A DNA stretch of 64,000 nt from Cyrtodaria siliqua (GCA_037043455.1 JAWPHD010008231.1:53742-117741); one strand, 5' to 3'. Shown: positions 11,961 through 24,105, counted from the stretch's first letter. Notes: a model not told the origin generated them from the letters alone. Made by a program: numbers and translations.

Positions 11961-12084
11961 CGTCAACAGAATTGCACATAATAAATGAAATTGCGTGTAG
12001 ATAGTGGCAAAATATAAGAAACATATACATCTAATCTATTTTATAACTATAACACAATAGCATGTGTTTTTTTTTCAATATCAA

Positions 12085-12398
12085 CGCAGCCGGTAGCGCG
12101 GCGGATTTGCAACCGGAGGCCCCGGGATCAATCCTACGTGGTGCCACTGAGTTCCGTCGGTGTGTTCTTGGGCAAGACACTTTCCCTTAGCCTCATCCGT
12201 CGGATGGGGACGTAAACCGGGCGGTCCCGTGTATCGGTCTATCCTCCGAGCACGTTAAAAACTCACAGGAATCTATTCGATAATAAGAGTAGGGCACGGT
12301 TCCTGGATTCCTATGTATCCTTCCCCTCTCTCTGGGGCGGCTCTAAATAACCTATACTGTGTTGATGAGCCGTTAAGCAACATTCAATTCAATTCAAT
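12085..12398 (+). mobile_element. tRNA-derived SINE (family S1), plus copy
   Basis: The head contains cgcagccggtagcgcgg (A box) and cccgggatcaatcc (B box). A conserved centre reads tcttgggcaagacactttcc, a core of the kind described in several invertebrate SINE superfamilies. The tail is cgttaagcaac followed by (attca)n. A full second copy, at 54,134-54,457 on the minus strand, is nearly identical over ~310 bp and restores the A box cgcagtcgg and B box gggttcaatcc, so the element is well defined. Confidence 0.9.
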
Positions 12399-12399
12399 A

Positions 12400-12934
12400 T
12401 CGACGTGTGCTTCAACTAACGATTACAATACAAAACTTCCTCCCCTTAATCTGTTATAAATGGCGTTTTCACAATAAAATCGCAGTATATATGTGTTGCG
12501 TCCCTTTTGTTATGAAACGCCATTTAGGGGCTCAGACAACAGCTGGAGCTTCGTCGGGACATAATTGACAGGAGGGGCTTCAACAACAGCGAATGATTTG
12601 AACCCCTCTCGAATTTTAGCCCGTTTTTCATATTTTTTTTGAAAAATACAGTAAAACATTTATTTCATAAGTGTACAGTACACCAAGAACAACAAACGCA
12701 TTTAAAAGCATTTCATACTCCATACCTGTCACATTTTCGCTACTTTTCAGAGGATGTTTTTCTTCCATTTGGGAATTATTGTCTGATTCAATCAGTATAT
12801 TTTCTGATAACAAATATTTTTTATGATCCCCTCATTTTAAAAATAGAAAAAATGGTGGAAGGGCATATGGTACTATTACCCCTGTCCCTGCATCCATCTG
12901 TGCGTCAAAAATGTTGTCCATGGCCAGACTCTAA
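12400..12934. other. stretch without a supported gene
   Basis: The 131-codon plus frame at 12,639-13,034 has no recognised domain and its C-terminal third lies in the 160-bp repeats that follow, so it is not called as a gene. Confidence 0.5.
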
Positions 12935-13560
12935 TTTTTGGTATTTGTTATTCAGTCCTCCAAACTTGGTAAAATTGCATGTGGGCACAATGTCTCGACC
13001 CAGTTCGATAATCGGCCCCATCGCCTTAAAGTAGTAATTCAAGAGTTATGTGCCTTGGAGTAGTAAAAATTCATGATATTAATGTCTGGTCTCTGAGTAA
13101 TTGTTCTCCGGTCTTTTCAAAACTTGGTCAAATTGTAGATGGGCACAATGTCTTGGCCAAGTTCGATAAGTGGCTCCATTGCCTCGGTAACTCCAGAGGT
13201 ATACACCTTAGAATAGTAAGAAATCACATAACTTAATGTTGTCCGGACTCTTGACTTGGGTAATTCTTATTCAATCTTCTCCAAACTTGGCTAAATTGTA
13301 TATGGGCACAATGACTATGTCTTGGCTAAGTTCGGTAATCGTCCCCATCGCCTCAGTAATTCCAGAGTTATGTCACTTGGAATAATAAAAATATCATGAA
13401 ATAAATGTTGTCTGGACTCATATTTTGGGTAGTTGTTATACAAACTCTGTCCAACTGTCTCGGCCTAGTTAGATAATCGGCCTCATCGCCTCCGTAATTT
13501 CAGAGTTGTGCCCTTTGGAATAGTAAAAATACACGAAATTAATGTCTGAAATACAATTTT
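12935..13560. repeat. ~160-bp tandem repeat, about four units
   Basis: The phrase gggcacaatgtc recurs at about 12,982, 13,141 and, slightly changed, 13,301, with the surrounding ccaaacttgg, aagttcgata and ccagagttatg phrases in the same order each time. Units are 80-90% alike by eye. The fourth unit (13,430-13,560) is shorter. Confidence 0.8.
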
Positions 13561-15262
13561 CTTATTCATATGTGAAGCAATAGCGAGGGCATCCGTGTCC
13601 TATGGACACATTTCTAGTTTCATCCAGATATACATTGCGTATTTTGTGTCAATTTGCCAAGATTTGATAAGATAAAATTGTAAAAAATAAGGAAATATTT
13701 AGAAATGCTTGTACAAAAAAATATTTGATATTTTATTGTGATTTTAACATCAGTGTTATGTCCTCCATTTAGTCAGAGCTACTTGTTTCATAGTTTGTAT
13801 TTTAATAGGAGCTCTGATAGTATTGTATACTTGATTATTTTGAATTATATTGCAAAACAAATAGGTATGTTTCTCTCGTTTGTTTTTACCCCTAACCCGC
13901 TAAGCATGACTTTAATAGCCTTTACGTCGTTGTAAATCCAGATCAGCCAGCGAGTAACTCGCATGCTGATCAATGTGCGGCTGCTGATCAGTCATTTTTA
14001 CCCAAAACTCCCCTTTGTCACATAATGGAATGGTCTTAATTCAAAAATAGAACAGTCCTTTATATATATATGTAGTGGATTAAAGGTTAAGTGCCACATT
14101 AACCAGTATCCTGTAGCTGTGTTAGGCCTTTTTGTTAGCTCAATTTTCAAAGAAACAACGGGTGTTCTGCTAGCCCCGGTGTCTGCATCTCTGTAAATGT
14201 TGCTTAATCTTTTTCGGTATACTCATATCGCAGAAAGCGCTTGACAGAATTCAATGAAACTTGATACATGTTTTTGTTTTATATAAATATCATGTAGATA
14301 TCATGCCAAGCACAATTTGCATAACACTGTAATCTGTTTTGACAAAGTAATGCCCGTTTTTATAATAAAATTGTATTAAATATGAGTATGTAAACTAATA
14401 ATCTGTTGACCCCACTGGACAGATTGGAATGAAACATGACACCCGTGTTCAGTATTAATAAATAGCATGCCACACACAACTCTGCAACATATTTTGGCAC
14501 AGTTATGCTCCTGTTTTTGAAAAAAAGAAACATAGGTGTTGCTTTTCCGGCGGCGGCGAAGGCGTCAACATTCAAGTTTTGCGTTTAGGTAATTTTCTCA
14601 CAAACTGTATGCACTACACCTTTCAAACTTTGTTTATAGTTGTATCTAGGGTGGTACATCGCAACGTGACAAAGCAGATGTGGATGTGACCTTGACTCTC
14701 CAAGCAAAAAGCAGATAACCTTATAATTTTTACCTTCAACTTTGGAGTTTAGGTCACTTTCTCACAAACTTTATGCATTAGAACTTTCAAACTTTGCTTA
14801 TAGTTGTGGAATTTGGGTAGTACATCACAACATGTCAAAAAACAAATGTGGATGTGACCTTCACCATCCAAGCAAAGGGCAGATAACTTTAATTGTTACA
14901 TTTACATCACTTTCTCATGCACTAGATGTTTTAAACCTAATTTTATATAATATAGCTTAATCTTTGGAAGACAAAATATTCTATTTTGAGATAGTTGTGT
15001 CTTGGGTAGTGCATCTTTTTGGACGCATGGATTTCATCTATTTGATCTACTTTTTGGAGCTGGTGATTTTTTTTAAATCATTAATCTGGACAGATTGGAA
15101 TACAACTTACACATATTAGTCAAATACAGTACACCTTTGCATTGAAAAAGTTACACATTTACATATTATTTTAATAGAATTATGCCGCTTGTTCAACTTA
15201 GGTGCCCAATAAATAGACAAGGCCTCAACGGTCGAGCTCGCTGTTATCCGGCAACTCTTGTT
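13561..15262. repeat. mollusc-style composite repeat with ~170-bp units
   Basis: Two units of roughly 170 bp (14,575-14,740 and 14,745-14,915) share ctcacaaactttatgcact, tttcaaactttg and gtggatgtgacctt. Upstream, 14,230-14,560 has two units with cattgaaac, atcatgccaagcaca-like phrases. The end at 15,231-15,262 (gtcgagctcgctgttatccg then actcttgtt) resembles the end of the next composite element at 17,861-17,894. Small frames in it have no recognised domains. Confidence 0.6.
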
Positions 15263-15329
15263 ATAAATTAATATTTATTTCTATATGTTATAAAAGTACC
15301 ATTATTAATACGAGAAATATTACCTTCAA

Positions 15330-15893
15330 TTGATGTTTTTTATTTATACCCAAATTGATTTTGTGTATGGTGTCCTGGGTAGATTTAGTTTGATAAGCAT
15401 TAGATATTATAGAATAATCAAATATTGGTTTAAAATTGTACAAAGTAATGATACTAAGTATTGTAAATGTATATATAACATGTTAATGTGTAATAGTGAA
15501 CAATACCGAAATAAAGTGTCATGGGTCACTCTCGTCCATAGGCTGGTGTCCTCCATGGGTTTTCATTATGTATGGCTCGCTCAAGGTGTAGGAAATGTTG
15601 AAACTTTTCTTTATACTTTTAAGCGACACCATTATGATAATGACTTTCAGCTTTGGCATGAACATGTAAACACAAATTCAGAGCGTTATTTTTCAGAGAA
15701 ATAGTATCTTTTAATTACCAGTTCTTTCTTCAATGTGTAAATATTCCAAAATTTAGAATTGGAATGACCAGGTTAATTGTTACATCGCACAGTCTAAAAA
15801 TTGAATCAGGTAGATGGCACAGACCACATAGTATTCCCCTTGACGAAAGAAAATGTATTACGTGTAAGATTGAAGATGAGTATCATTAGCTCG
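15330..15893 (+). pseudogene. non-LTR retrotransposon (LINE) ORF2 C-terminal fragment
   Basis: The frame from 15,330 contains VYGVLGRFSL, then RYYRIIKYWFKI, YNMLMCN and ERYFSEK, the pattern of the region behind the reverse transcriptase in LINE proteins common in molluscs. After a stop at 15,702 the protein continues in another frame from 15,719: IPKFRIGMTRLIVTSHSLKI, then ESGRW, ERKCITCKIEDEYH and a stop. The last part is the terminal zinc-knuckle-like CxxC...DEYH segment. The upstream reverse transcriptase is missing and the fragment is cut off at the junction with the next repeat. It is dead: one frameshift, truncated at both ends. Confidence 0.75.
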
Positions 15894-16879
15894 ACTATTC
15901 AAAGAATAAGAGAGCTTATGTAATCACCCCGGCGTCGGCGTTGGTGTCGGCGTCGGCGTCCCACATCAAGGCTTGTGTGTAAGCTGTGTTTACATGTCTA
16001 TATCTCTTACATTTCTTATCCTAGCACAACCAAATTTGTTCATGGTCTTCCTTATAGCATTATCTTAAGGGCTGCATAAGCAGTTTTGGTTCCTGTAACC
16101 CATGGACTCCCATGGAACCCAAATTCTGATAGCCCTTAAAATATGTCCGTTTCACGTCAAATTTGGCGTGTAAGCTGTGTTTACAGGTCCATATCTCTTA
16201 CAATTCTTACCCTAGCACAACCAAATTTGGCCATTAGCTTCCTTATAGCATTATCTTAAGGGCTGCTTAAGTAATTTTGGTTCCTGTAACCCCTGGGCTC
16301 CCATGGAACCCACATTATGATAGCCCTTAAAATATGTCTGTTTCACATCAAATTTTGCGTGTAAGCTGTGTTTACAGGTCTATATCTCTTACATTTCTTG
16401 TCCTTGCTGAACTAAATTTTGGAATTGGTTTCCTTATAGTATTTTGTAAAGGGTTGGATAAGTAAGTTTGTCTTCTGCAAATTCTGGGCTTTCATGGAAC
16501 CCAAATTGTGATGGCCCATAAAATGTGCAATAAAGGCCGATCTAGGTTTGCATGTAAGCATGTATATATCTATAATTTTGGTTTGGGATTTGTGATAGCA
16601 TTATGCATCTTATTACTTCACCCATATTGGGGCATGGGCTCCCTCCTTCCCCCCCCCCCATCACCAACCCCCCCGCCCCTCCCCGCTCCCCTGATTTTTT
16701 TTTTTTTTTACGTGTTTCTGTATTGTTTTAGTCAATTCTTACACATATATGTTGCCCCACTCCACGCACCCCGCACCGCCGCCTCTGAGCCACTCCCCCC
16801 CCTCCCCACCACACACTTGAAACTTTCTTTTTTTTTACATATTTCTGTGTTGTTTTAGTCAATTCTTAAACATATATGT

Positions 16880-16930
<51 letters not shown>

Positions 16931-17895
16931 CACCCCCGCCTCTCACCCCCCACTTGAAACTAGTATTTTTTTGTATTTTTTACATATTTCTTTGTTGTTT
17001 TAGTCAAATCTTAAACATATATGTTGCCCCCCCCCCCCCACCCCCACCCACACACACCCCAACCCACACCCGCCTCTCACCCCCGCTCCCCCCACCCCAC
17101 ACCCACTTGAAACTATTTTTTTTTTACATATTTCTGTGTTGCTTTTGTCAATTCTTAAACATGTTGCCCCCTTACCCCCTCGCCTCCCCCCATCGCCCCC
17201 GCCACACACTCGAAACTAGAATTATTATTTTTACATTGGTCGATTCTTACACATAGCTTCTTACACATATGTTGCTCCCTACCCCCTCCCCCCCCACCCT
17301 GCTTCTCTCCCCGCCCCTCCCCCCACCCACACACTCTCGAAACTCTTTTTATTTATTTTTTACATATTTCTGTGTTGTTTCGGTCAATTCTTACACATAC
17401 CTGTGTTCTCCACCCCAAATCTAATTTTTTTTTTGTTCTATTTTGTTTTACCATATTTCTGTGTTGTTTTGGTAAATTCTTAAATAGCTTCTTACAGATA
17501 TGTTGCCCTCCCCACCCCCCCGCCTCTACCCCATCACCACTCAAACTCGTTTTTTTTTTTTTTTTTTTTATATTTTTGTGTTGTTTTGGTGAATTCTTAC
17601 ATAGCCTCTTACATATATATGTTGCCCTCACCACCCCACTCCCCCCCAACATCCACTCCCGCCTCTCTCCCACACCCACCCCGCACCCCACTCAAAACTC
17701 GAATTATTATTATTATTTATTTTTTTACATATTTCTGTGTAGTTTAGGTCAATTCTTACACATAGTTATGTTGTGCTCCCAACCCCACCCCACATTGTTG
17801 TAGCCTTGTTTTCTGATGGTATATACTAGCTATAATTTATTATTCTCTGAAAAATCGAATAGTCGAGCTGCGCTGTTCTCCGACAGCTCTTGTTT
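15894..17895. repeat. composite repeat with 190-bp units and C-rich units
   Basis: Starts with a GTCGGC-rich stretch (15,930-15,960), then three diverged ~187-bp units, each with gtgtaagctgtgtttaca, atctcttaca and cccatggaaccc (from 15,971, 16,159 and 16,346). It passes into about eight units that combine tttacatatttctgtgttg, a C-rich tract and cacttgaaac (16,640-17,800). It ends in gtcgagctgcgctgttctcc and agctcttgtt. The proline-rich plus frames and glycine-rich minus frames here come from the C runs. Confidence 0.7.
16880..16913 (+). repeat. poly-C tract
   Basis: An uninterrupted run of about 34 cytosines, followed by (CA)n. Similar shorter C runs occur at 16,651, 17,025 and 17,288. These may be length-variable and prone to assembly error. 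Confidence 0.9.
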
Positions 17896-17959
17896 TATTT
17901 TAGAATGTTCTTTATTTAGAGACATATGTAAAATACACATAAATACTATTTACAGCCGT

Positions 17960-18318
17960 TAATTACCCAGGTGGCGGTGCCATACGGATGCAGTGAGCGT
18001 GTTAGGTATTGACAGACCAAATCACCAATCCTGCTGCATTTGTGGGGCACCACCACTCTGGGATTGTTATATGAATTATATTCAAAATGTTTTGCAATAC
18101 TTTGTAACATCACAGTAGTATCACCTTCTCTGTTATTAGGAATACAAATAATATAATATTACGTTTATAACAGAATAATGTTCATGTACATGATGTAAAT
18201 ACTTAGAACTGTAAATATTTTTATTGCTATGTTATATGTTCTATGTTTATATACATTTGTAGTATCTCACGGGCCTATGGCCTATTGATTTATGAATAAA
18301 ATCTTCTTCTTCTTTATT
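17960..18318 (+). mobile_element. LINE 3' end with (CTT)n tail
   Basis: A short reading frame gives DRPNHQ then CCICGAPPLW, reminiscent of the cysteine-rich C-terminus of CR1-like LINE proteins. The region ends in gggcctatggcc, ttgatttatgaataaaat and (ctt)n, the way LINE 3' ends commonly finish. The tail abuts the BTB gene and supplies the pyrimidine tract before its presumed splice acceptor. Confidence 0.5.
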
Positions 18319-18321
18319 CAG
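18303..18321 (+). promoter_or_regulatory. presumed 3' splice site before the BTB start codon
   Basis: The pyrimidine-rich cttcttcttctttattcag ends in AG at 18,320-18,321, 18 bases ahead of the ATG. The tract is the (CTT)n tail of the LINE fragment just upstream, so the splice site, if used, would have been donated by the transposon. Confidence 0.4.
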
Positions 18322-18339
18322 ATATTCAATATAAGAAAC

Positions 18340-19151
18340 ATGCCACCCAAAAAGAGAAAAGCAGGAACCACTATACTGGCCAGAAGCGTTCCTAAAACGT
18401 CAAGAAATGAGTTCGGTAATAAAACGAAGATGAATGACCTCACATTAATTGTAGAAGATAAAAAGCTGTATGTGTCTAGATCTGTGCTGGCCCTTGTGTC
18501 ACCGGTGTTCACCAAAATGTTTGAATCCGATTTCAAGGAGAAAAATCTAGATGAAATCAGTCTACATGAAAAAAAGTATGATGATGTGCATAGCTTCTGC
18601 GCTGTGTTTATCCAGATATTCTGGAACCTGTTTCTATGAAGAATGTATTGACCACTCTCCCTTTAGCTGATGAATATCAAGTTGAACGTTTGAAGACTGA
18701 CTGTGAAAATGTTCTTCTGTCAGCTTCAACTGCACACACGTCAGCTGTAAATATATGCCAGTATCTATCCCTGGCTGGCTTGTATAATTTAAACAGTCTG
18801 GAGAAAAAGTGCATCGTGTTAGCCGGTAAGCTGAATCAGAAAGAATTGAAAGCAGGAGAGAGAAAACACGGCATACCACTCGGAGCAAAGTGCAAGATCC
18901 AGGAAAAAAAGATTAGGTTGTTAGGGAAAAAAAACACAGACCTGAAAGATAAAAATTCACGGATAGAAAGGGAAAAGGAGTGCCTTAAAGATGGACTGGC
19001 AAATTCACTCAGTACAAAGTGCTACGTCCATGAAGAAAAGATTAGATTGTTAAAGAATACAATTCGAGCATTGAAGAAAAAGAATACCAAAGTCCCCAAA
19101 AATTATGTCACGGGATGTCCACTGCTATATAGTTCTACACCGGACTACTGA
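18340..19151 (+). pseudogene. BTB/POZ domain protein, broken by a frameshift
   Basis: The first frame (from ATG 18,340) begins with a basic stretch PPKKRK, then a BTB/POZ fold from about residue 31: NDLTLIVEDKKLYVSRSVLA, SPVFTKMFESDF. The second frame (in frame from about 18,605 to the stop at 19,149) carries the rest of the fold: VYPDILEPVSMKNVLTTLPL, ADEYQVERLK and CENVLL, then a lysine/glutamate-rich coiled coil to the C-terminus. Adding one T near 18,598 joins FL-RC-VYPDI in one frame, so a single-base deletion (or sequencing error) separates them. If joined the protein is about 270 residues. The family resembles bivalve proteins annotated as BTB and MATH domain-containing 38-like; no MATH domain is visible. 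BTB proteins commonly act as cullin-3 adaptors, but the partner cannot be told here. A splice acceptor (ttctttattcag) ends at 18,321, suggesting an upstream untranslated exon. Confidence 0.8.
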
Positions 19152-20223
19152 CAAGAAACAATCAACATCAATTCCATCTTGTTTTGCAAGGAAAACAAGC
19201 ATGCAATTACAAAGTACAAGCACAGATGATAGTTAATAAGAAAAACTACCCAAATGACGAGGCAATTATTACAGAAATGGAGGTATCATTTTCTAAAAAG
19301 GGTACTGATTAGCAGTGGAGTCAATTTCCCAAGGAGCTATTAATGGCATATATTGAAACACCTGGAAATGGCTATGTTTTGGAAACCACATATTTTATAT
19401 GAAAGCACAGATTTTGATGAAGAGAGTGCACTAGGAGAACTGTTATTAATTGAACTGCCTCTGAATTAAAATTTAAAATATGAAAATTGTTATAAGTAGT
19501 TTTCTGTGATGTTTGCAGAAATGTTTACAAAAAGGAAGTGTCATTTTTTGTAAATGGGAATTATTATATAAAGCAGAAGCATGGTTTTCCCAAGGTGCTA
19601 AAACTGTTTTCAGTGGCCTCATGGTAATAGCCTCATGGTAATACTTTCGGGAAATAGTTCTTTATGAAGGCAAATATTTTTGGTGAAGAATCAACTAGAA
19701 AAATGAAAATATTAAATGTCTTCGAATTTAGGTTTTTAAATAAAAAGATTATTTTAAGAGTGTGTCAACATATGATATTTGTAAGCTTGCAGGTGTATCA
19801 AATACTACAATTTTGATTATGGAACCGTTATTAGTACGTTTACTGATAGCTGTATGTATGCAACATTACTTTTAATTTAAGTAGATATATTGTGTAAAAC
19901 AATTCGGTGCTATAATATGGTCTAGGCAGAAACATGCTTTGTTTCCCAGTACACATCAGATTGATTTTTTTGTAAGTATGACCATTCTTTTCAGCTCACC
20001 TGAGCCGATGACTCGGAGATGAGCTATTGGGATCACTCTTCATTTGTTGTCCGTCTGCCGTAAACTTTTTCTTCAAAATATTTCCCCCCAGAAATGGGTT
20101 GATCAGTTCACCAAACTTCATATGGATGATGTTATGTCAATGGTTTCAATTTATTTTAGCTCTGCTGGCCTTCTGCTTATGAGCTCTACTGGCAGAAAGT
20201 CTACTGGCAGAAAGCCACTAAAG
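19152..20223. other. AT-rich stretch without a gene
   Basis: Likely 3' flank of the BTB gene. AATAAA occurs at 19,739-19,744 and could be a polyadenylation signal. The 63-codon plus frame at 20,044-20,235 has no recognised domain and runs into the minisatellite. Confidence 0.5.
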
Positions 20224-22930
20224 CTTATGGGATGATAGTCCAGTTTTGTGATAACAGTCGAGTTTTTTTAGTATAGTCCAGTTGAGGGATGATATTCCAG
20301 TTGCGGGACAACATTCCAGTTGTGGGATGGCAGTCCAGTTGTAAGATGACATTCCAGTTGTGGGATGGCAGTCCAGTTGTCCAATTGTGTGATGACATTC
20401 CAGTATGGTATGGCAGTCCAGTTCTGGGATGACATTCCAGTTGTAGGATGGCATTCCAGTTGTGGGAAGGCATTTCAGTTCTGGGGTGACATTCCAGTTG
20501 TGGGATGACAGTCCAATAGTGGGATGACACTCCAGTTATGGGATGACATTCCAGTTGTGGGATGACAGTTCAGTTGTGGGGTGACATTCCAGTTGTGGGA
20601 TGGCATTCCAGTTGTGGGATGACAGGCCAGTTGTGGGATCAGTTGTGGGATGACAGTCCAGTTGTGGGATGGCAGTCCAGTTGTGGGACCACATTCCAGT
20701 TGTGAGATGTCATTCCAGTTGTTTGATGGCAATCCAGTTGTGGAATGACAGTCCAGTTGTCCATATGTAAAAATTGCAATCCAGTTGTGGATGACAATCC
20801 AGTTGTGGATGACAATCCAGTTGTGGGATGACATTCCACTTCTGGGATGACATGCCAGGTTTGGGATGACAGTCCAGTTGTAGGATTACAAATTGCAATC
20901 CAGTTGTGGGATGACATTACAGTTTTGGGGTGGCAGCGTAGTTGTGGGATGACAGTCCAGTTGTGGGATGACATTCCAATGTGGGATGACATTCCAGTGT
21001 GGGATGGCAGTCCAGTTGTGGGATGACATTCTAGTTGTGGGATGACATTCCAGTATGGGATGACATTGTGGGATGGCAGTCCAGTTGTGGGATGACATTC
21101 CAGTTTGAGAATCATTCCAGTTGTGTGATGACATTCCAGTTGTGAGATGGCAGTCCAATTGTGGGACCACATTCCAGTTGAGGGATGACAGTCCTGGGAT
21201 GACATTGTGGGATGGCAGTCCAGTTGTGGGATGACATTCCAGTGTGGGAATCATTCCAGTTGTGTGATGACATTCCAGTTGTGGGATGGCAGTCCATTTG
21301 TGGGATGACAGTCCATTGTGGGATGACATTGTGGGATGGCAGTCCAGTTGTGGGATGGCCATCCAGTGTGGGATGACATTCCAGTTGTGGGATGGCAGTC
21401 CAGTGTGGGATGACATTCCAGTTGTGGGATGGCAGTCCAGTGTGAGATGACATTCCAGTAGTGGGATGACATTCCAGTGTGGGATGACATTGTGGGATGG
21501 CAGTCCAGTTGTGGGATGACATTCCAGTTGTGGAATGATATTCAATTGTGGGAATCATTTCAGTTGTGGGATGACAGTCCAGTTGTGGGATGATATTCCG
21601 TTTATGGGACCACATTCCAGTTGTGGGATGACATTCCTGTTGTTTGATGACAATCCAGTTGTGGAATGACTGTCCAGTTGTCCATATGTGGAAATATTGC
21701 AATCCAGTTGTGGATGACAATCAAGTTGTGGGATGATATTCCACTTCTGGGATGACATTCTAGGTTTGGGATGACAGTCCAGTTGTAGGATTACAAATTT
21801 CAATTCAGTTGTGGGATGGCAGCATAGTTGTGGGATGACGGTCCAGTTGTGGGATGACATTCCAATGTGGGATGACATTCCAGTGTGAGATGGCAGTCAA
21901 GTTGTGGGATGACATTCCAGTTGTGGGATGACATTCCAGTGTGGGATGGTAGTCCAGTTGTGAGATTGCAGTCCAGTTGTGGGATGACAGTCCAGTTGTG
22001 GAATGAAATTCCAGTGTGGGATGGCAGTCAAGTTGTGGGATGGCATTCCAGTTGTGGGATGACATTCCAGTGTGGGATGACATTCCAGTGTGGGATGGTA
22101 GTCCAGTTATGGGATGGCAGTCCAGTTGTGGAATGAAATTCCAGTGTGGGATGGCAGTCCAGTTGTTAGATGACATTCCAGTGTTGGATGACATTCCAGT
22201 GTGGGATGACAGTCCAGTTGTGGGATGACATTCCAGTTGTGTGATGACATTCCAGTGTTGGATGGCAGTCCAATTGTGGGATGACATTCCAGTTGTGGGA
22301 TGACATTCCAGTGTGGGATGGTAGTCCAGTTGTGGGATGGCAGTCCAGTTGTGGGATGACATTCCAGTGTGGGAATCATTCCAGTTGTGTGATGACAGTC
22401 CAGTTATGAGATGGCAGTCCAGTTGTGTGATGACATTCCAGTGTAGGATGGCAGTCCAGTTGTGGGATGAGTCCTGTTGTGGGAAGACATTCCAGTGTGG
22501 GATGGCAGTCCATTTGTGGGATGACATTCCAGTGTGGGATGCATTCCAGTTGTGTGATGACAGTCCAGTTTTGTGATGACAGTCCAGTTTTGAGATGGCA
22601 GTCCAGTTGTGTGATGCCATTCCAGTGTGGGATGGCAGTCCAGTTGTGGGATGAGTCCCATTGTGGGATGGCATTCCAGTTGTAGGATGACATTCTAGTT
22701 GTGGGATGACAGTCCAGTTGTGGGATGGCAGGATGAAATTCCAGCTGTGGTTGTTGGATGACATTCCATTTGTGGGATGACAGTCCAGTTCCGGGTTGTT
22801 ATTCCAGTTGTGGGATAGCAATCCAGTTGTTGGATGACATTCCAGTCCAATTATGAGATTGCAGTCCAGTTGTGAGATAACCGCCCAATATTGGGATGAC
22901 ATTCTAGTTGTGAGATGACATTCCAATAAG
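20224..22930. repeat. 19-bp minisatellite array
   Basis: About 2.7 kb of units reading gtgggatgacattccagtt or gtgggatggcagtccagtt, with 17-bp variants lacking two bases (ccagtgtgggatg). Period 19 is not a multiple of three, so every frame cycles through the same peptides (SHNW, VIPQL, CHPTTG on the minus strand), and few stops arise. That explains open frames up to 373 codons on the minus strand. A ~290-bp and a ~460-bp segment recur within the array (compare 20,930-21,240 with 21,380-21,560, and 20,750-21,010 with 21,680-21,900), including the odd insert ccatatgt(a/g)gaaa. Confidence 0.95.
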
Positions 22931-23612
22931 ACCTACCAATTGTGTGTGTAGCCTTGGCTTTGAAATGTTAAAAATAATTTATATATATATATTTATATTA
23001 AATATAGATATGCTTGCAAAATACCACAGTATTTTTATCATGGGTAAATATTCTTGAAAAATACAGCAAGGCCAATTGTAAATAGTGTCACTGTTTATAT
23101 TATCTCTGATTTTTTTTTTTCAAATTGAAATGACTTCTATACATTATTAATGTCAAACAGGAAGTTTATTCATCGTTGCAAGTAGCAGTTTTCTACTCGT
23201 AAATCATGTCTTAGAATGGTGTATTATTTTCACAATCAACAGACTGGCTTGACATGTTAGTGTTGCCACTTTGAAATATTTTTGTTAGGATATAATAGCA
23301 TGTATTGCCATATAATGTATATTTATTGTATTTATTGATAAACAAAGAACCATGTTGCTGTTCTTACATTGTTTTTTCTATATATTCTTTATTTGACATT
23401 ATATTATTTTGACTTGTGTTCTATACTCAGTTTGTTAAACAAATTGTTTGCATTAAACATAAATACGTATCCATTTGTTTTAGTTAACTGTATTGTCAGA
23501 AGCAATGAACCTATCAATGTCCCCTAACCCTTTCCCCTTCGTCTTCCTGGGTTAGGGGCCCCGTGTAGTTGCCGGGGTAGAATACAACCACTGCAATCTC
23601 ACGAACACACTG
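22931..23612. other. AT-rich stretch without a gene
   Basis: Contains an AT dinucleotide run at 22,980-22,992 and a short GC-rich island at 23,520-23,580 (ccctaaccctttccccttcg). No frame with a recognisable domain. Confidence 0.5.
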
Positions 23613-24105
23613 TCACATGCAGAGGGGTAGGACCCCCACCCCTACATTCATATTCATTTTGTCATTTTTTTCATCATGCTCATTCAAGGTCTTTATCATG
23701 ACACCGCGTATGCAAACGTAGAGACGTGGGTCCATCGTAAATGGAGTGTCTACTATATAATTTGCAGCAACTCTGTAGTTCTTCAGGTAAGAAGGTTCTA
23801 GGCCCATTCTCCATATTTTATCTTGATGTAAATGGATGATGAGACTGGAACGTTCATTCCTGTTAGGCGCCATATAACCTTTCATGCGTTGGTGCGCCTG
23901 AAAACCCAGTTGAATTAAATTCCTGGGTTTGGGAAGGGCACACCTGCGGTATCAGAAATATTTCATTGATTGTCTGAATACATTCCCTTGTAATAACATC
24001 GTAATTTATAAATTTGCCCATTTCCCCAGGGTTGGTGGAGCTAAAGGGACTGGAGGCAACTTGAAGACATACGGGTGCCAATCCAATTACGAATAAAACC
24101 TTCAT
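23613..24105 (-). CDS. possible two-exon gene for a small secreted protein
   Basis: Exon 1 is read from ATG 24,105-24,103 to 23,944: the N-terminus MKVLFVIGLAPVCLQVASS looks like a signal peptide (lysine, hydrophobic core, small residues), followed by NPGEMGKF and TRECIQTINEIFLIPQ. Exon 2 runs from 23,897 to the stop at 23,613: AHQRMKGYMAPNRNER, HLHQDKIWRMGLEPSYL, DTPFTMDPRLYVCI and KTLNEHDEKNDK. The two frames differ, but a 46-base segment (23,943-23,898) starts GTGTGC after CAG and ends TTTTCAG, and removing it joins the frames exactly. Forty-six bases is very short for an intron, so a frameshifted pseudogene is the alternative. A damaged copy of exon 2 lies at 9,563-9,796. I do not recognise the family. 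The gene sits just left of the zinc-finger-linker satellite. Confidence 0.5.

Noticed and set aside
16508..17803. Proline-rich and glycine-rich proteins
   Set aside because: They come from poly-C tracts and T runs in a tandem repeat, open on both strands.
20225..22926. Open frames up to 373 codons on the minus strand (repeated SHNW, VIPQL, CHPTTG)
   Set aside because: All fall inside the 19-bp minisatellite and exist in several frames on both strands; they follow from the repeat, not from selection for coding.
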